From the NCBI GenBank assembly GCA_963711675.1, contig CAVQFB010000003.1:372001-436000 (forward strand): a stretch of DNA of 64,000 nucleotides. The letters are read 5' to 3'. Below are positions 26,903-35,212 of the stretch, piece after piece (positions within the stretch are counted from its first letter, which is position 1; every line of letters starts with the position of its first letter). A program made the position numbers and the translations under genes. Under the pieces are notes generated by a model, which searched no databases, was not told the DNA's origin, and worked only from the letters and a program-made list of their open reading frames with translations. The stretch comes from CAVQFB01 sp963711675 (lineage in GTDB: Bacteria > Acidobacteriota > Terriglobia > Terriglobales > Acidobacteriaceae).

Positions 26903-26926
26903 GACCGTCAGGCCGAGTCAACCACC

Positions 26927-27379
26927 CTACTCCACCCATTTCGTCATCAAGTATCGGTTATGGTCTTCGAACCCTGCCCGCCGGTAGAGCTCGATCGCGG
27001 GATTGCCGTGGTTGACCTCCAAATGAATTGTTCGAGCGCCCAGCTTCTTTGCCTCCTCCGCGAAGAACTCCAGCGTCTGGCTCCCGATTCCCTTTCCCCG
27101 GTACGCCTTCCGCACGAAGACCTCGTCCACCCAAGCGCACTTGCCGGCGTATTCCAGGCTGTAGTCGAAAGTCAGGACGATGTAGCCGATCGGGTTATCA
27201 GCATCGTAAATCAGCCAGACGCGCCCCAGCGACGGATCGGCAATCAGCCCGCGCACGGCATCCCGCGCCCGATTCTCTTCAAATGGAACCGACCAGGGAT
27301 CGTCCTTTTGCAGGTCGGCCATCATCGCCACTAATGAGTTCAGGTCGGTTAGTCTGGCTGGGCGGAAGGTGATCGTCAT
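26927..27379 (-). CDS. GNAT-family N-acetyltransferase
   Basis: A 150-residue acetyltransferase from the ATG at 27379 (TITFRPARLTDLNSLVAMMA). The acetyl-CoA loop is FVRKAYRGKGIGSQTLEFFA, and the C-terminal AIELYRRAGFEDHNRYLMTK is typical of the family. The substrate is unknown. The frame is open further upstream, but that part is repeat-derived (R2 copy 2), so I rejected the longer start. It converges on the peroxiredoxin gene, with 24 bp between stops. Confidence 0.82.
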   Translation of the reverse strand: MTITFRPARLTDLNSLVAMMADLQKDDPWSVPFEENRARDAVRGLIADPSLGRVWLIYDADNPIGYIVLTFDYSLEYAGKCAWVDEVFVRKAYRGKGIGSQTLEFFAEEAKKLGARTIHLEVNHGNPAIELYRRAGFEDHNRYLMTKWVE

Positions 27380-27428
27380 GCGTTTAAGGCTCCTTGGTGT
27401 TCCTTGGGTTGGCGTGCACCTTGGTCCC

Positions 27429-27530
27429 GGGTGGCGGTGGAGCCGCACGCCAGGTCCCTCGCCCCGCTGGAGAAAGCGCGGGGCTTCGGGATGACAACTG
27501 CTAAACGAACACCCAAAGTGACCCACTACC
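27429..27530. repeat. R2 dispersed element, copy 2
   Basis: Core CCAGGTCCCTCGCCCCGCTG..AAAGCGCGGGG.CTTCGGGATGAC. The right end, reverse-complemented, reads GGTAGTGGGTCACTTTGGG. The left end is degraded (GGGTGGCGGTGGAGCC). Confidence 0.6.
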
Positions 27531-27545
27531 GCGTCACGGCGCTCC

Positions 27546-27574
27546 TTGCTATTCACTGCAAGCTACGGCATAAT
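27546..27574 (+). promoter_or_regulatory. candidate promoter of the rpsP operon
   Basis: TTGCTA (27546-27551), 17-nt spacer, CATAAT (27569-27574), 53 bp upstream of the rpsP start. Confidence 0.45.
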
Positions 27575-27626
27575 AAGAGTTTGTCATAACCCCGCCGGAC
27601 GTTTCCGGAAAGGATAAAGCAAATCT

Positions 27627-27884
27627 GTGTTAACGATTCGACTAGCGCGCACAGGTGCGCGCAAACAGCCTCATTATCGCGTAGTGGTCATCGAGAAGGA
27701 GCGCGCCCGTAATGGCCGCCCTGTGGAAGTCGTGGGGACCTACAACCCCCGCGGTAAGACTCCCGCGCTCGATCTGAAGCGCGACCGCATCGACTACTGG
27801 GTCTCGAAGGGCGCCCAGATGTCGGAACGTGTGAACAAACTGTTCTCCAAGCCGGCTCCGGCGAGCGCCGGAACAGCCGCCTGA
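27627..27884 (+). CDS. rpsP: 30S ribosomal protein S16
   Basis: An 85-residue bS16: LTIRLARTGARKQPHYRVVV, GRPVEVVGTYNPR and DRIDYWVSKGAQMSERVNKL are diagnostic. The GTG at 27627 is the start (usual N-terminus MxxIRL). bS16 binds 16S rRNA in the 5' domain and aids small-subunit assembly. It is the first gene of the conserved rpsP-khpA-rimM-trmD-rplS operon. The Ala/Pro-rich tail after residue 74 is variable in the family. Confidence 0.96.
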   Translation: MLTIRLARTGARKQPHYRVVVIEKERARNGRPVEVVGTYNPRGKTPALDLKRDRIDYWVSKGAQMSERVNKLFSKPAPASAGTAA

Positions 27885-27936
27885 TCATTCCCGGTGCGCC
27901 TGAAAAGCAACTCATCCCGCAAACTGGGAGTTCGAT

Positions 27937-28188
27937 ATGAGTGAGAACGCTGGTGACGTGCGGGCGATGATCGAGCAGGTCGCTAAAGCTCTGGTCGACG
28001 CGCCGGACGCTGTGATAGTCACCCAGCTGGAAGAGGGTGGCACCACGGTGCTTGAGCTGGAGGTCGCACCCGAAGATATGGGCAAGGTGATCGGCAAGTC
28101 AGGACGCACGGCGCGCGCTATGCGCAACCTTGTGGGCGCGGTCGGCATGAAGGCCAACCGGCACGTGGAGCTCGAAATCCTGGAATAG
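27937..28188 (+). CDS. khpA: KH-domain RNA-binding protein KhpA
   Basis: An 83-residue single KH domain: MIEQVAKALVDAPDAVIV, VLELEVAPEDMGKVIGKSGR (GxxG loop as GKSG) and TARAMRNLVGAVGMKANR. KhpA, often with KhpB, binds structured RNAs and tRNAs. It stands second in the operon, 52 bp after rpsP, which is its usual place. The stop is 10 bp before the apparent rimM start. Confidence 0.92.
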   Translation: MSENAGDVRAMIEQVAKALVDAPDAVIVTQLEEGGTTVLELEVAPEDMGKVIGKSGRTARAMRNLVGAVGMKANRHVELEILE

Positions 28189-28198
28189 GGGATTCGCG

Positions 28199-28777
28199 AT
28201 CGGCGACGAGTTCATCACCCTCGCCCGCGTCATCAAGACGCAAGGACGCCACGGCGAAGTCGCTGCCGAACTGCACACCAATGTCCCGGACAGATTTGTC
28301 GCAGGGATGCGGGTGTTCGCATTGGCCGGCGATGGCACGCATCGCGAGTTGCGAGTCGAGGAATTCTGGCCCCACAAAGGCCGTTTGGTTTTGAAGTTTG
28401 CCGGCGTCGATTCGATGAATGACGCCGAAACGCTTTCCGGCTGCGAACTGCAGGTTCCGCGGGGTGAGAGAGCAGGGCTGGAAGCGGGCTGGACGTATAT
28501 CAGCGATCTGGTGGGCTGCACGGTTTTTGACAGAGACCGTCAAGTCGGCAAGATTATGGATGTTCAGTTTGGGGCCGGGGAAGCGCCGCTGCTGATCGTT
28601 CAGGCGGGATCGAAATTGTATGACATCCCCTTCGCCGAGGCTTACCTGGCGAAGGTGGATCAGGGCAAGAAGGAAGTTCACATGCTGCTTCCGGATGGGA
28701 TGCTCGATGTGAACGCGCCCCTGTCAGCGGAAGAAAAGCGCGAGCAAGGTGCCGGGCAGAACAAACGAAAAGGGTAA
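28199..28777 (+). CDS. rimM: ribosome maturation factor RimM, start codon irregular
   Basis: A roughly 192-residue protein whose frame begins GDEFITLARVIKTQGRHGEV, the PRC-barrel-preceding RimM domain. WTYISDLVGCTVFDRDRQVG and DIPFAEAYLAKVDQGKKEVH form the PRC barrel. RimM binds S19 and matures the 30S head. The conserved N-terminus has no ATG, GTG or TTG; the only position that fits is ATC at 28199, after TAGGGG. The first in-frame ATG (28307) would remove about 36 conserved residues. Either ATC is used, or the start carries a base error. The gene continues the rpsP operon. Confidence 0.87.
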   Translation: MGDEFITLARVIKTQGRHGEVAAELHTNVPDRFVAGMRVFALAGDGTHRELRVEEFWPHKGRLVLKFAGVDSMNDAETLSGCELQVPRGERAGLEAGWTYISDLVGCTVFDRDRQVGKIMDVQFGAGEAPLLIVQAGSKLYDIPFAEAYLAKVDQGKKEVHMLLPDGMLDVNAPLSAEEKREQGAGQNKRKG

Positions 28778-28829
28778 TTTCCCCTCTGTTCTCTGTGCCC
28801 GCTGTGGCTCGGTTTGATTTTGGTCCTCG

Positions 28830-29643
28830 ATGAAGATCGACATTCTCACGATCTTTCCTGATTTTTTTCGCGGACCGCTCGATTACGGCATCGTCCGCCG
28901 GGCACGGGAAGCGGGCCTGGTGGAGATCAGCATCCACGATCTGCGGGCGTTTGCTCACGATCGGCACCGTACTGTGGATGACCGCCCATTTGGCGGCGGC
29001 GAAGGCATGGTCCTGAAGCCGGAACCGATCTTTGAATGTCTGGAAGCGCTCGGCTTAAATGCCCGGGAGCGGCGGCTGGCAGGTGCGGCGAGGCAGTCAG
29101 TCATATTGCTTTCCGCGCAGGGCCGCCGGTTCGAGCAGGGCGTCGCGGCGGAACTGGCGGGGCTCGAGCGGATCGTTCTGATTTGCGGACGTTATGAAGG
29201 CGTGGATGAGCGCGTGAGCGACTTCATTGCGGACCGCGAGTATTCGATCGGCGACTACGTTCTGAGCGGCGGGGAACTGGGAGCAGCGGTCATTGTGGAT
29301 ACGGTGACTCGGCTGATTCCGGGTGCGGTGGGAAATGAAGCTTCCACGCGGCAGGAATCGTTCAGTGCCGACCTGGAACGCCAGCCGGGCGACGCGCCAA
29401 GTTCGACTTGCGTTTCGGGCGGACTGCTGGATTATCCGCATTACACGCGCCCTGCGGATTTTCGCGGCATGAGCGTGCCGGACGTGCTGCTATCGGGGAA
29501 TCACGACGAGATTCGCCGCTGGCGCCGGCGCACGGCGCTCGAAAAGACGCGTGCGCAACCGGCCGGACCTGCTGCAAAGCGTGGCACTGTCGGACGAAGA
29601 CAAAGAATTGCTCGCCCGGATTACGGGCAAAGAAATCCAGTAA
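28830..29643 (+). CDS. trmD: tRNA (guanine-N1)-methyltransferase TrmD, frameshifted near the C-terminus
   Basis: Residues 1-240 are a clear TrmD: MKIDILTIFPDFFRGPLDYG, DDRPFGGGEGMVLKPEP, LICGRYEGVDERV and YSIGDYVLSGGELGA (the SAM-binding knot), then GLLDYPHYTRPADFRGMSVP. TrmD methylates G37 of tRNAs and is essential. After ALEKTR the frame turns into non-family sequence. With one base removed near 29553 it reads RNRPDLLQSVALSDEDKELL and ends at a TAA at 29641-29643. As written, the frame instead runs through into rplS, creating a false fusion. Sequencing error is the likely cause. Confidence 0.92.
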
Positions 29644-29654
29644 AGGAAATCATC

Positions 29655-30000
29655 ATGACGAATCTGATCATCGAAAAACTGCTGGCCAAATCTCAACGCA
29701 CGGATGTGCCCAAGTTTGGCCCCGGCGACACCGTTCGCGTCCACGTCAAGATCAAGGAAGGCGACAAGGAACGGTTGCAGGCCTTTGAGGGCGTGGTGAT
29801 CTCCCGCACGCGCGGTCCGCAAGCCAGCTTCACAGTGCGCAAGATCAGCTTCGGCCAGGGTGTCGAGCGCATATTCCCTATCAGTTCGAAGGTCGTAGAC
29901 AAGGTGGAACTGCTGCGGTCACAGCAAGGTGCGGCGCGCAAAGCTTTACTATCTGCGCAGCCTGCGCGGCAAGGCGGCACGTCTTCGCGACGTGGAGTAG
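29655..30000 (+). CDS. rplS: 50S ribosomal protein L19, frameshifted near the C-terminus
   Basis: The ATG at 29655, preceded by AAGGAAAT, starts a bL19: MTNLIIEKLLAKSQRTDVPK, FGPGDTVRVHVKIKEGDKER, FEGVVISRTRGPQASFTVRK and GQGVERIFPISSKV. After VELLRS the given frame departs from the family. With one base removed near 29921 it reads SKVRRAKLYYLRSLRGKAAR and ends at the TAG at 29998, the normal bL19 end. bL19 bridges the ribosomal subunits and is essential, so the indel is most likely an artefact. Uncorrected, the frame continues to 30029. Confidence 0.92.
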
Positions 30001-30056
30001 CGCCCCAGCGCGTGGCCCACAGAGCCTAACGGCGCCAGGTTGTTTGGCCCGATTGC

Positions 30057-30083
30057 GGCATGCCTGAAGGCATGCCCTGATAC
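30057..30083. repeat. R3 REP-like hairpin after rplS
   Basis: GGCATGCCT-GA-AGGCATGCC followed by CTGATAC. This has the same architecture as the hairpin at 35193 (GGCACCGCT-GA-AGCGGTGCC, CTGAT), with different but still paired stem bases. It could also terminate the operon. Confidence 0.6.
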
Positions 30084-30108
30084 AAAAACGGAGTTTGAGG
30101 GGCCCAGA

Positions 30109-30909
30109 CTAGAAGGGCAGATCGACCAGCTCGACTTTGGGCGCTTCTTCCGGAGTCGCCTGTTTCTCCGACAGGTGCCGCAGCAGGTAGCGCAGAAGGG
30201 GGCCGTCTCCCTTTCGTATCTCGCGAAACTCGATTCCTACGCCCGGGTTGCGCCCGGTGTGTTTCACCAGACCCTTAAGCGTCAGGTCGCAATATCCCGT
30301 GTTCAACACCAGCTTCAATTCTGTGCCGTGTGCCAGGGTACGCTTCGAGGCGACCAGGCATCCGAACTCTGAAATTTCCCTGAGGCTTCCGTCCACCCAC
30401 GAGTTCGTGGCCATTTGCACCAGGCCGGCGTCTCCGTGTAGCACAAACCGGGGACCGCGGCGCTTGTCGGCGTGCTTGCGCGAGCCCAATTGCCGCAGAG
30501 GGCGAGGCTGTGCCGTGACTTGATCGTAGAGCTCAGCACACTTGCGGAGCTCTTCGTCCCACATCATTCTCTCGTCTTCCAGGCTCTCGACGGAGAACTG
30601 TCCGCGCAATTCGGAGTCGACGTCACCCGACCAGACTACTTTGCATAGAGTCTTGCTCCGCCCGCGCTCTACCGTAACGGTATCCCCCACGCTGAAGTTG
30701 CGGGTACCGCTCAGACGCGCGCCGCGGGGATGAATGTCGTATGTACAGGCGGTTTCGAGAACCACGGAATTACCGCTGTTTTCGCGGTAAGTCACCCGGA
30801 TGGGAAGCGCGACGTGGACCTTCTTGACGTGCTGGTTAGGACGATTTTCCGATGGGTGCTTGCTCTTCACCTGGGCCTCATGTCTGCGCTTGAAGTGCCA
30901 AGTTACCAA
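30109..30909 (-). CDS. tandem PilZ-domain protein
   Basis: A 266-residue soluble protein with two PilZ-like beta-barrels. The first spans about 28-115: VALPIRVTYRENSG, then YDIHPRGARLSGTRNFSVGD, where DIHPRGA corresponds to the DxSxxG motif. The second spans about 145-245: KRRGPRFVLHGDAGLVQMAT, LREISEFGCLVASKRTLAHG and VGIEFREI. PilZ domains bind c-di-GMP through an Arg-rich N-terminal motif plus DxSxxG; both copies are divergent, so ligand binding is uncertain. Monocistronic and convergent with the rpsP operon. Confidence 0.65.
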   Translation of the reverse strand: MVTWHFKRRHEAQVKSKHPSENRPNQHVKKVHVALPIRVTYRENSGNSVVLETACTYDIHPRGARLSGTRNFSVGDTVTVERGRSKTLCKVVWSGDVDSELRGQFSVESLEDERMMWDEELRKCAELYDQVTAQPRPLRQLGSRKHADKRRGPRFVLHGDAGLVQMATNSWVDGSLREISEFGCLVASKRTLAHGTELKLVLNTGYCDLTLKGLVKHTGRNPGVGIEFREIRKGDGPLLRYLLRHLSEKQATPEEAPKVELVDLPF

Positions 30910-31039
30910 GGTATTCGAGGTCCAACAATGGCCCGCCTGTACCCAAGGTAAGGGTTACCTCCGGGGGATAACGGGTGGGGTCTGGGCGGGTCCGATGTGA
31001 GGGAGCATCTGGGATGGTTCACAGGCGGTCTACACGTAG

Positions 31040-31098
31040 GTCATCCTGAGCGAGCGGTGATCTTTCGCTCGCGAAGAACCTGCTGCGCTCAGGATGAC
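31040..31098. repeat. R1-type short palindromic repeat
   Basis: The outer ends GTCATCCTGAGCG and CGCTCAGGATGAC are exact inverted copies, about 59 bp overall. An inner partial stem is CGAGCG/CGCTCG. It lies in the 290-bp gap before rnhB, which holds no other recognisable feature. Confidence 0.65.
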
Positions 31099-31195
31099 AG
31101 TCGAGGAGAGAAACAAACTTGAAGTTCTACTATTGGGCCGTTTAGCGCTTGCCTTTCCACAACCTGCTCGACGAACATGACTGCAGTCACGGTTA

Positions 31196-31993
31196 GTGTC
31201 TGCCAAAACCCAATCCGCTTCCAAAGCGCTGTCCCCCGCGGCTGCGAAGTTGCGCATGCTGAAGCGACTGCGTTGTACTCTGCGCTTTGAACAAAAAGCG
31301 TGGGAGAGCGGTGCGCAACTTGTTGCCGGTGTGGACGAAGTCGGGCGCGGTTCTCTTTTTGGCCCAGTGGTCGCCGCTGCGGTGATTCTCGATCCCGCTT
31401 ACCGCATTCGCGGATTACGGGACTCCAAATTGCTTCCAGCAGATCGTCGTGAAGTTCTGGCGGAGCGCATTCGAGAACATGCCATCGCCTGCGCGATCGC
31501 AGCGGTGGACGCGGGCCGCATCGACCAGATCAACATCTACCAGGCGTCGCGCGTGGCCATGCGGGAAGCTGTTTCGCAACTCATGCCGGTGCCGGATTAC
31601 CTGCTGGTCGACGCAGTTCGTCTGGATTGCGAGCAGCGGCAGGAGCCAATCATCCACGGCGATGCGCGCTCAGCTTCGATTGCTGCAGCGTCGATCATCG
31701 CGAAGGTTGCGCGTGACCGGCTGATCGCGGAATGGGACCCGGTTTTTCCTGCCTATGGACTCGCCTCTAACAAAGGCTACGGCACGCCACGCCATGTTGC
31801 CGCGCTGCGAGAGTACGGGCCGTGTCCGCTGCATCGCCAGTCTTTCGCGCCAGTGTGGAATGCGCCGATTCCGCAGGAGGTTCTCGGCTTCATGCTGGAA
31901 GAGGCCGGGGAAGTTGCGAATCCTGATGCGATAGAAAGCTCGCTCGACGAGGAGCTTTTCGATGAAGCCAAACTACAAAAAGAGGCCGTTTGA
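31196..31993 (+). CDS. rnhB: ribonuclease HII
   Basis: A 265-residue type-2 RNase H that removes RNA from RNA/DNA hybrids and single ribonucleotides from DNA. The active site is VAGVDEVGRGSLFGPVVAAA (DExGRG), and GLRDSKLLPADRREVLAERI matches the DSK motif. GDARSASIAAASIIAKVARD contains the later conserved Asp and Lys/Arg cluster. The GTG at 31196 adds about 40 residues before the domain; an ATG at 31257 is an alternative. rnhB often follows rplS in bacteria; here a PilZ gene on the opposite strand interrupts. Confidence 0.93.
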   Translation: MSAKTQSASKALSPAAAKLRMLKRLRCTLRFEQKAWESGAQLVAGVDEVGRGSLFGPVVAAAVILDPAYRIRGLRDSKLLPADRREVLAERIREHAIACAIAAVDAGRIDQINIYQASRVAMREAVSQLMPVPDYLLVDAVRLDCEQRQEPIIHGDARSASIAAASIIAKVARDRLIAEWDPVFPAYGLASNKGYGTPRHVAALREYGPCPLHRQSFAPVWNAPIPQEVLGFMLEEAGEVANPDAIESSLDEELFDEAKLQKEAV

Positions 31994-32042
31994 CTGGGCC
32001 GGTGTCTGTTGCAGATCAAATAGTCCGTAGCAGCACTGACTT

Positions 32043-32113
32043 GTCATCCTGAGCGACTCGAATGGGACCCCTTGTCTGCTGATTTTCTTCATCGGCTTGT
32101 CAGGGAATTCTCC
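32043..32113. repeat. degraded R1 repeat
   Basis: GTCATCCTGAGCGACTCGAA, then GGGACCCC and, later, GGGAATTCTCC match successive blocks of the R1 consensus. The central hairpin is lost. Confidence 0.45.
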
Positions 32114-32218
32114 CCGTGCCGCCGGTAGCATGGCGGTAATCCTCTTTTTAGACGTCATCCCAAGGTTCCGCGTTTTCTTCAGCGCAGACACAACCACTTC
32201 CCACGATACAATCGCCCG

Positions 32219-32962
32219 ATGCGACGCCTGATGTGCGTTATCGCTCATCCTGATGATGAAGCCGCCAACTTTGGCGGTTCCCTACGTCTGTATCGTGACC
32301 GCGACGTTGAAACGTGCGTGGTGTGCCTCACGCCTGGTCAAGCGGCGAGAAACCGCGGCGACGCCCGAAGCGATCACGAGCTGGCCGCCATCCGGCGCAA
32401 GGAATTCGCGGCGTCATGCGACATTCTTCAGGTCACTCGTGGGATCATTCTCGACTATCCCGACGGGCATCTCCATCAGCAGGATCTCTACAAAATCGTT
32501 TGCGATCTGACGCTTCAGATTCGCGAATTCAAGCCGCAAGTTCTCCTCACCTTCGGGCCTGAGGGAGGGCTTACCGCTCATATGGATCATTCCATGGCGG
32601 CGGTGTTCGCCACGCTGGCGTTTCACTGGGCTGGACGCAGCAACCGTTACCCGGACCAGTTCGATGACGGGCTCAAAGTGCACCGCGTGCAGAAGCTCTA
32701 TTACTCCACGTCGGACTTCATGCTCGACGACCGGGAACCGGTTTCGCTCTCGCCGCAAACCACGGTCATCGAGATAGGGAACTATCTTGAGACCAAGCTG
32801 GAGGCCTTCCGCGCGCACAAAACCCAGGCGCCGCTGTTACCGCTCTTCGAAGATCGGATCAGCCGGGGAGCGCGCAAGGAGATGTTTCATCTGGCTGCCA
32901 GCACGAGTCCTGGGCCGGCGGAGCAGGAGACGGATTTGTTTGCGGGGATCCGGGAAGTTTGA
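32219..32962 (+). CDS. PIG-L (LmbE-like) N-deacetylase
   Basis: A 247-residue zinc deacetylase: RLMCVIAHPDDEAANFGGSL (the AHPDDE metal motif), VTRGIILDYPDGHLHQQD and FGPEGGLTAHMDHSMAAV (the third zinc His). Relatives deacetylate GlcNAc conjugates, for example in bacillithiol or mycothiol synthesis. The GPEG(G/I)xxHxDH form resembles BshB-like enzymes. A role in low-molecular-weight thiol synthesis is possible but unproven. Confidence 0.83.
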   Translation: MRRLMCVIAHPDDEAANFGGSLRLYRDRDVETCVVCLTPGQAARNRGDARSDHELAAIRRKEFAASCDILQVTRGIILDYPDGHLHQQDLYKIVCDLTLQIREFKPQVLLTFGPEGGLTAHMDHSMAAVFATLAFHWAGRSNRYPDQFDDGLKVHRVQKLYYSTSDFMLDDREPVSLSPQTTVIEIGNYLETKLEAFRAHKTQAPLLPLFEDRISRGARKEMFHLAASTSPGPAEQETDLFAGIREV

Positions 32963-33012
32963 GGCACCCGCTCAAGTTATGTTCGCGCCGGTGACCTGAT
33001 TTTTTGACTAAG

Positions 33013-33810
33013 ATGACTGCCATGCGAAAGGCGATCATTGCAATCGGTGGAGGAGAGATACGGACAAAGGGAACCGCCGCGATTGACCGCGAGATAATTC
33101 GTCTCACAAACCGGGAGCATGCCAGGCTCCTCTTTCTGCCCACAGCAAGTTCTGATTCAGAGCGCTATTGGAGGCACGTCCAGGAATATTTTGGCGGATT
33201 CCTCAAATGCAAGACTGACGTACTCTTCCTTGTGACTGAGCGGCCTTCCAGAAAGACGATCGAGACAAAGATCCGTTGGGCGGACATCATCTATGTGGGC
33301 GGCGGAAACACGCTGCTGATGATGCGGGTGTGGCGGCGTTTGGGTGTGGATAAGCTGCTGAAATCGGCCTATGAGAATGGGACTGTGCTTTCCGGCGTCA
33401 GTGCAGGTTCCATCTGCTGGTTCGATTCCGGACACTCCGATTCGATGTCCTTCTACGATCCACGGAACTGGAATTACATCAATGTGAAAGGCCTTGGACT
33501 CATAAAGGGGATCCACTGCCCGCATTACAACGGCATGACGCGGGGAGTACCGCGGAGAAGAGACTTCCGGGACATGATCCGCGGGACTGGAGGCATCGGC
33601 ATTGCGATCGAGAACAACTGCGCGATAGAATTCATCGACGGCCGGTTCTACAAAGTGATCACGTCCAAAGACTACGCACGCGCATACCGAGTCTATAAAG
33701 CAGGTGGGCAGATTCTTAGTGAACAGATACGCGGCCAGGCACAGCTTGCGCCAATCGAGCAGCTTTATCGTCGAAGGCGCAACCTTGAGAAGTTGCGAAA
33801 TAAACGGTAA
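33013..33810 (+). CDS. peptidase E-like serine peptidase (family S51)
   Basis: A roughly 265-residue S51-fold protein: KAIIAIGGGEIRTKGTAAID, WADIIYVGGGNTLLMMRVWR and VLSGVSAGSICWFDSGHSDS with the nucleophilic Ser in GVSAGS. HCPHYNG carries the conserved His/Tyr region. Peptidase E cleaves Asp-X dipeptides; cyanophycinase is another branch. ATGs at 33013 and 33022 are both possible starts; neither has a good ribosome-binding site. It lies 50 bp after the PIG-L gene. Confidence 0.82.
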   Translation: MTAMRKAIIAIGGGEIRTKGTAAIDREIIRLTNREHARLLFLPTASSDSERYWRHVQEYFGGFLKCKTDVLFLVTERPSRKTIETKIRWADIIYVGGGNTLLMMRVWRRLGVDKLLKSAYENGTVLSGVSAGSICWFDSGHSDSMSFYDPRNWNYINVKGLGLIKGIHCPHYNGMTRGVPRRRDFRDMIRGTGGIGIAIENNCAIEFIDGRFYKVITSKDYARAYRVYKAGGQILSEQIRGQAQLAPIEQLYRRRRNLEKLRNKR

Positions 33811-33846
33811 CTGTTGATCCATCGCGCAACGACGAAAATACTGGTT

Positions 33847-35031
33847 TCAGGCCGCCACGTTCTCTATCGCCAGCGCCATGCCCATACCGCCGCTGACGCA
33901 CAGAGTAGCCACTCCGCGCTTGGCTTTGCGGCGCAGCATCTCGTGCAGCAGGGTGACCGTGATCCGCGCACCCGTGCAACCAATGGGATGGCCCAGCGCG
34001 ATTGCACCACCATTTACGTTCAGCTTGTCGCGGTCGAAATGCAGTTCGCGGTCGCAGGCCAGCACCTGCGCCGCAAATGCTTCGTTGAGTTCCACAAGAT
34101 CAAAATCTGCCAGCCGCAACTGATGCTTCTGCTCCAGCTTGCGCATGGCTGGCACCGGACCAATTCCCATGACGCGCGGATCGACACCCGCCGAAATCAC
34201 CGCCATCACACGCGCCAGCGGCTTCAGGTTGTTGGCCTGCACAAACTCTTCGCTCGCCAAGACCGTGGCCGCCGCGCCGTCGGTAATTCCTGAGGAATTG
34301 CCTGCCGTAATCGTGCCCGTTTTTGAGAAGACCGGGGCAAGTTTCGCCAACTTCTCGAGCGTGGCCCCGATGAACGGATGCTCGTCCTTCGCGAAAATCT
34401 GCGTGCCCTTCTTGCTTGCGAGCGTTACGGGAGCGATTTCCGCGTCGAATCGGCCCGCCGCAATCGCATCTGCAGCGCGTGTCTGCGAGCACAAGGCGAA
34501 CTCGTCTTGTTCTTCGCGGGAAATCTTGTACTGCTCGGCCAGAATTTCAGCGGTTTCGCCCATCACCATTTTGGCCAGAGGGCAGAAAAAGCCGTCACGA
34601 TACATGCCGTCGACCAGTTCCTGATTGCCGAGGCGATATCCCCAGCGAGCGCCGTCGAGGTAGTAGGGCAATCGCGACATCGATTCGGTGCCTCCGGCCA
34701 GAACGCAGCTCAGATTGCCGACCGCAATTTCCTGGTAGGCCAGCGCAATCGTCTTCATGCCAGAGGCGCAGGCTTTATTGACGGTGTAGGCGGGGACCTC
34801 CTGGGGTACGCCGCTGCGAATGGAAACCTGCCGGGCAGGGTTCGGCCCGCCGCCCGCCTGGCGCGCGTTGCCGAAAATGGTCTCTTCCACCTGCTGCGGA
34901 TGCACTCCGGCGCGCTCCATCGCGGCCTTGGCCGCAACGACGCCCATGTCGGCTGCGGTCATCGAGGCCAGCGATCCGCCGAACTTTCCGATGGGCGTCC
35001 GGACTGCGGACAGGATGTATACGTCCCCCAA
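33847..35031 (-). CDS. acetyl-CoA acetyltransferase (thiolase)
   Basis: A 394-residue thiolase II. The start ILSAVRTPIGKFGGSLASMT is typical. The acylated Cys is in YTNVNKACASGMKT-like context (actual VNKACASGMKTIALAYQ). NGGAIALGHPIGCTGARITV carries the His, and CVSGGMGMALAIE the C-terminal Cys. It condenses two acetyl-CoA to acetoacetyl-CoA or degrades 3-ketoacyl-CoA. No other beta-oxidation or PHA gene is adjacent. Length and all active-site residues are intact. Confidence 0.93.
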   Translation of the reverse strand: MGDVYILSAVRTPIGKFGGSLASMTAADMGVVAAKAAMERAGVHPQQVEETIFGNARQAGGGPNPARQVSIRSGVPQEVPAYTVNKACASGMKTIALAYQEIAVGNLSCVLAGGTESMSRLPYYLDGARWGYRLGNQELVDGMYRDGFFCPLAKMVMGETAEILAEQYKISREEQDEFALCSQTRAADAIAAGRFDAEIAPVTLASKKGTQIFAKDEHPFIGATLEKLAKLAPVFSKTGTITAGNSSGITDGAAATVLASEEFVQANNLKPLARVMAVISAGVDPRVMGIGPVPAMRKLEQKHQLRLADFDLVELNEAFAAQVLACDRELHFDRDKLNVNGGAIALGHPIGCTGARITVTLLHEMLRRKAKRGVATLCVSGGMGMALAIENVAA

Positions 35032-35105
35032 GAAGCACCTCCGAACGCTTTAGTTTAACAGGGCCGGTTGAGGCCGGGTTTTGTGCCGCAGTTTCGTTTG
35101 CGGTA

Positions 35106-35160
35106 AAGATGCTCGCAAGATCCTGCGCTCCGCCTGAAGAACGGCTACGCTCAGGATGAC
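35106..35160. repeat. R1-type repeat, partial
   Basis: Ends CTACGCTCAGGATGAC with an upstream half containing GATCCTGCGCTCCGCCTGAA. This is the outer end of the R1 family with a short hairpin. Confidence 0.5.
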
Positions 35161-35192
35161 CCGACAGGAAAGTGAACGGTCAGAATACAAAC

Positions 35193-35212
35193 GGCACCGC
35201 TGAAGCGGTGCC
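35193..35212. repeat. R3 REP-like hairpin
   Basis: GGCACCGCT-GA-AGCGGTGCC, a perfect 9-bp stem, followed by CTGATCGAA. A half copy (AAGCGGTGCCCTGATACGAA) lies at 35267-35286, 20 bp before the rlmB start. Confidence 0.6.

Noticed and set aside
28830..30029. A genuine TrmD-L19 fusion protein
   Set aside because: Both halves regain their normal C-termini when one base is removed in each, and L19 has its own ATG and ribosome-binding site.
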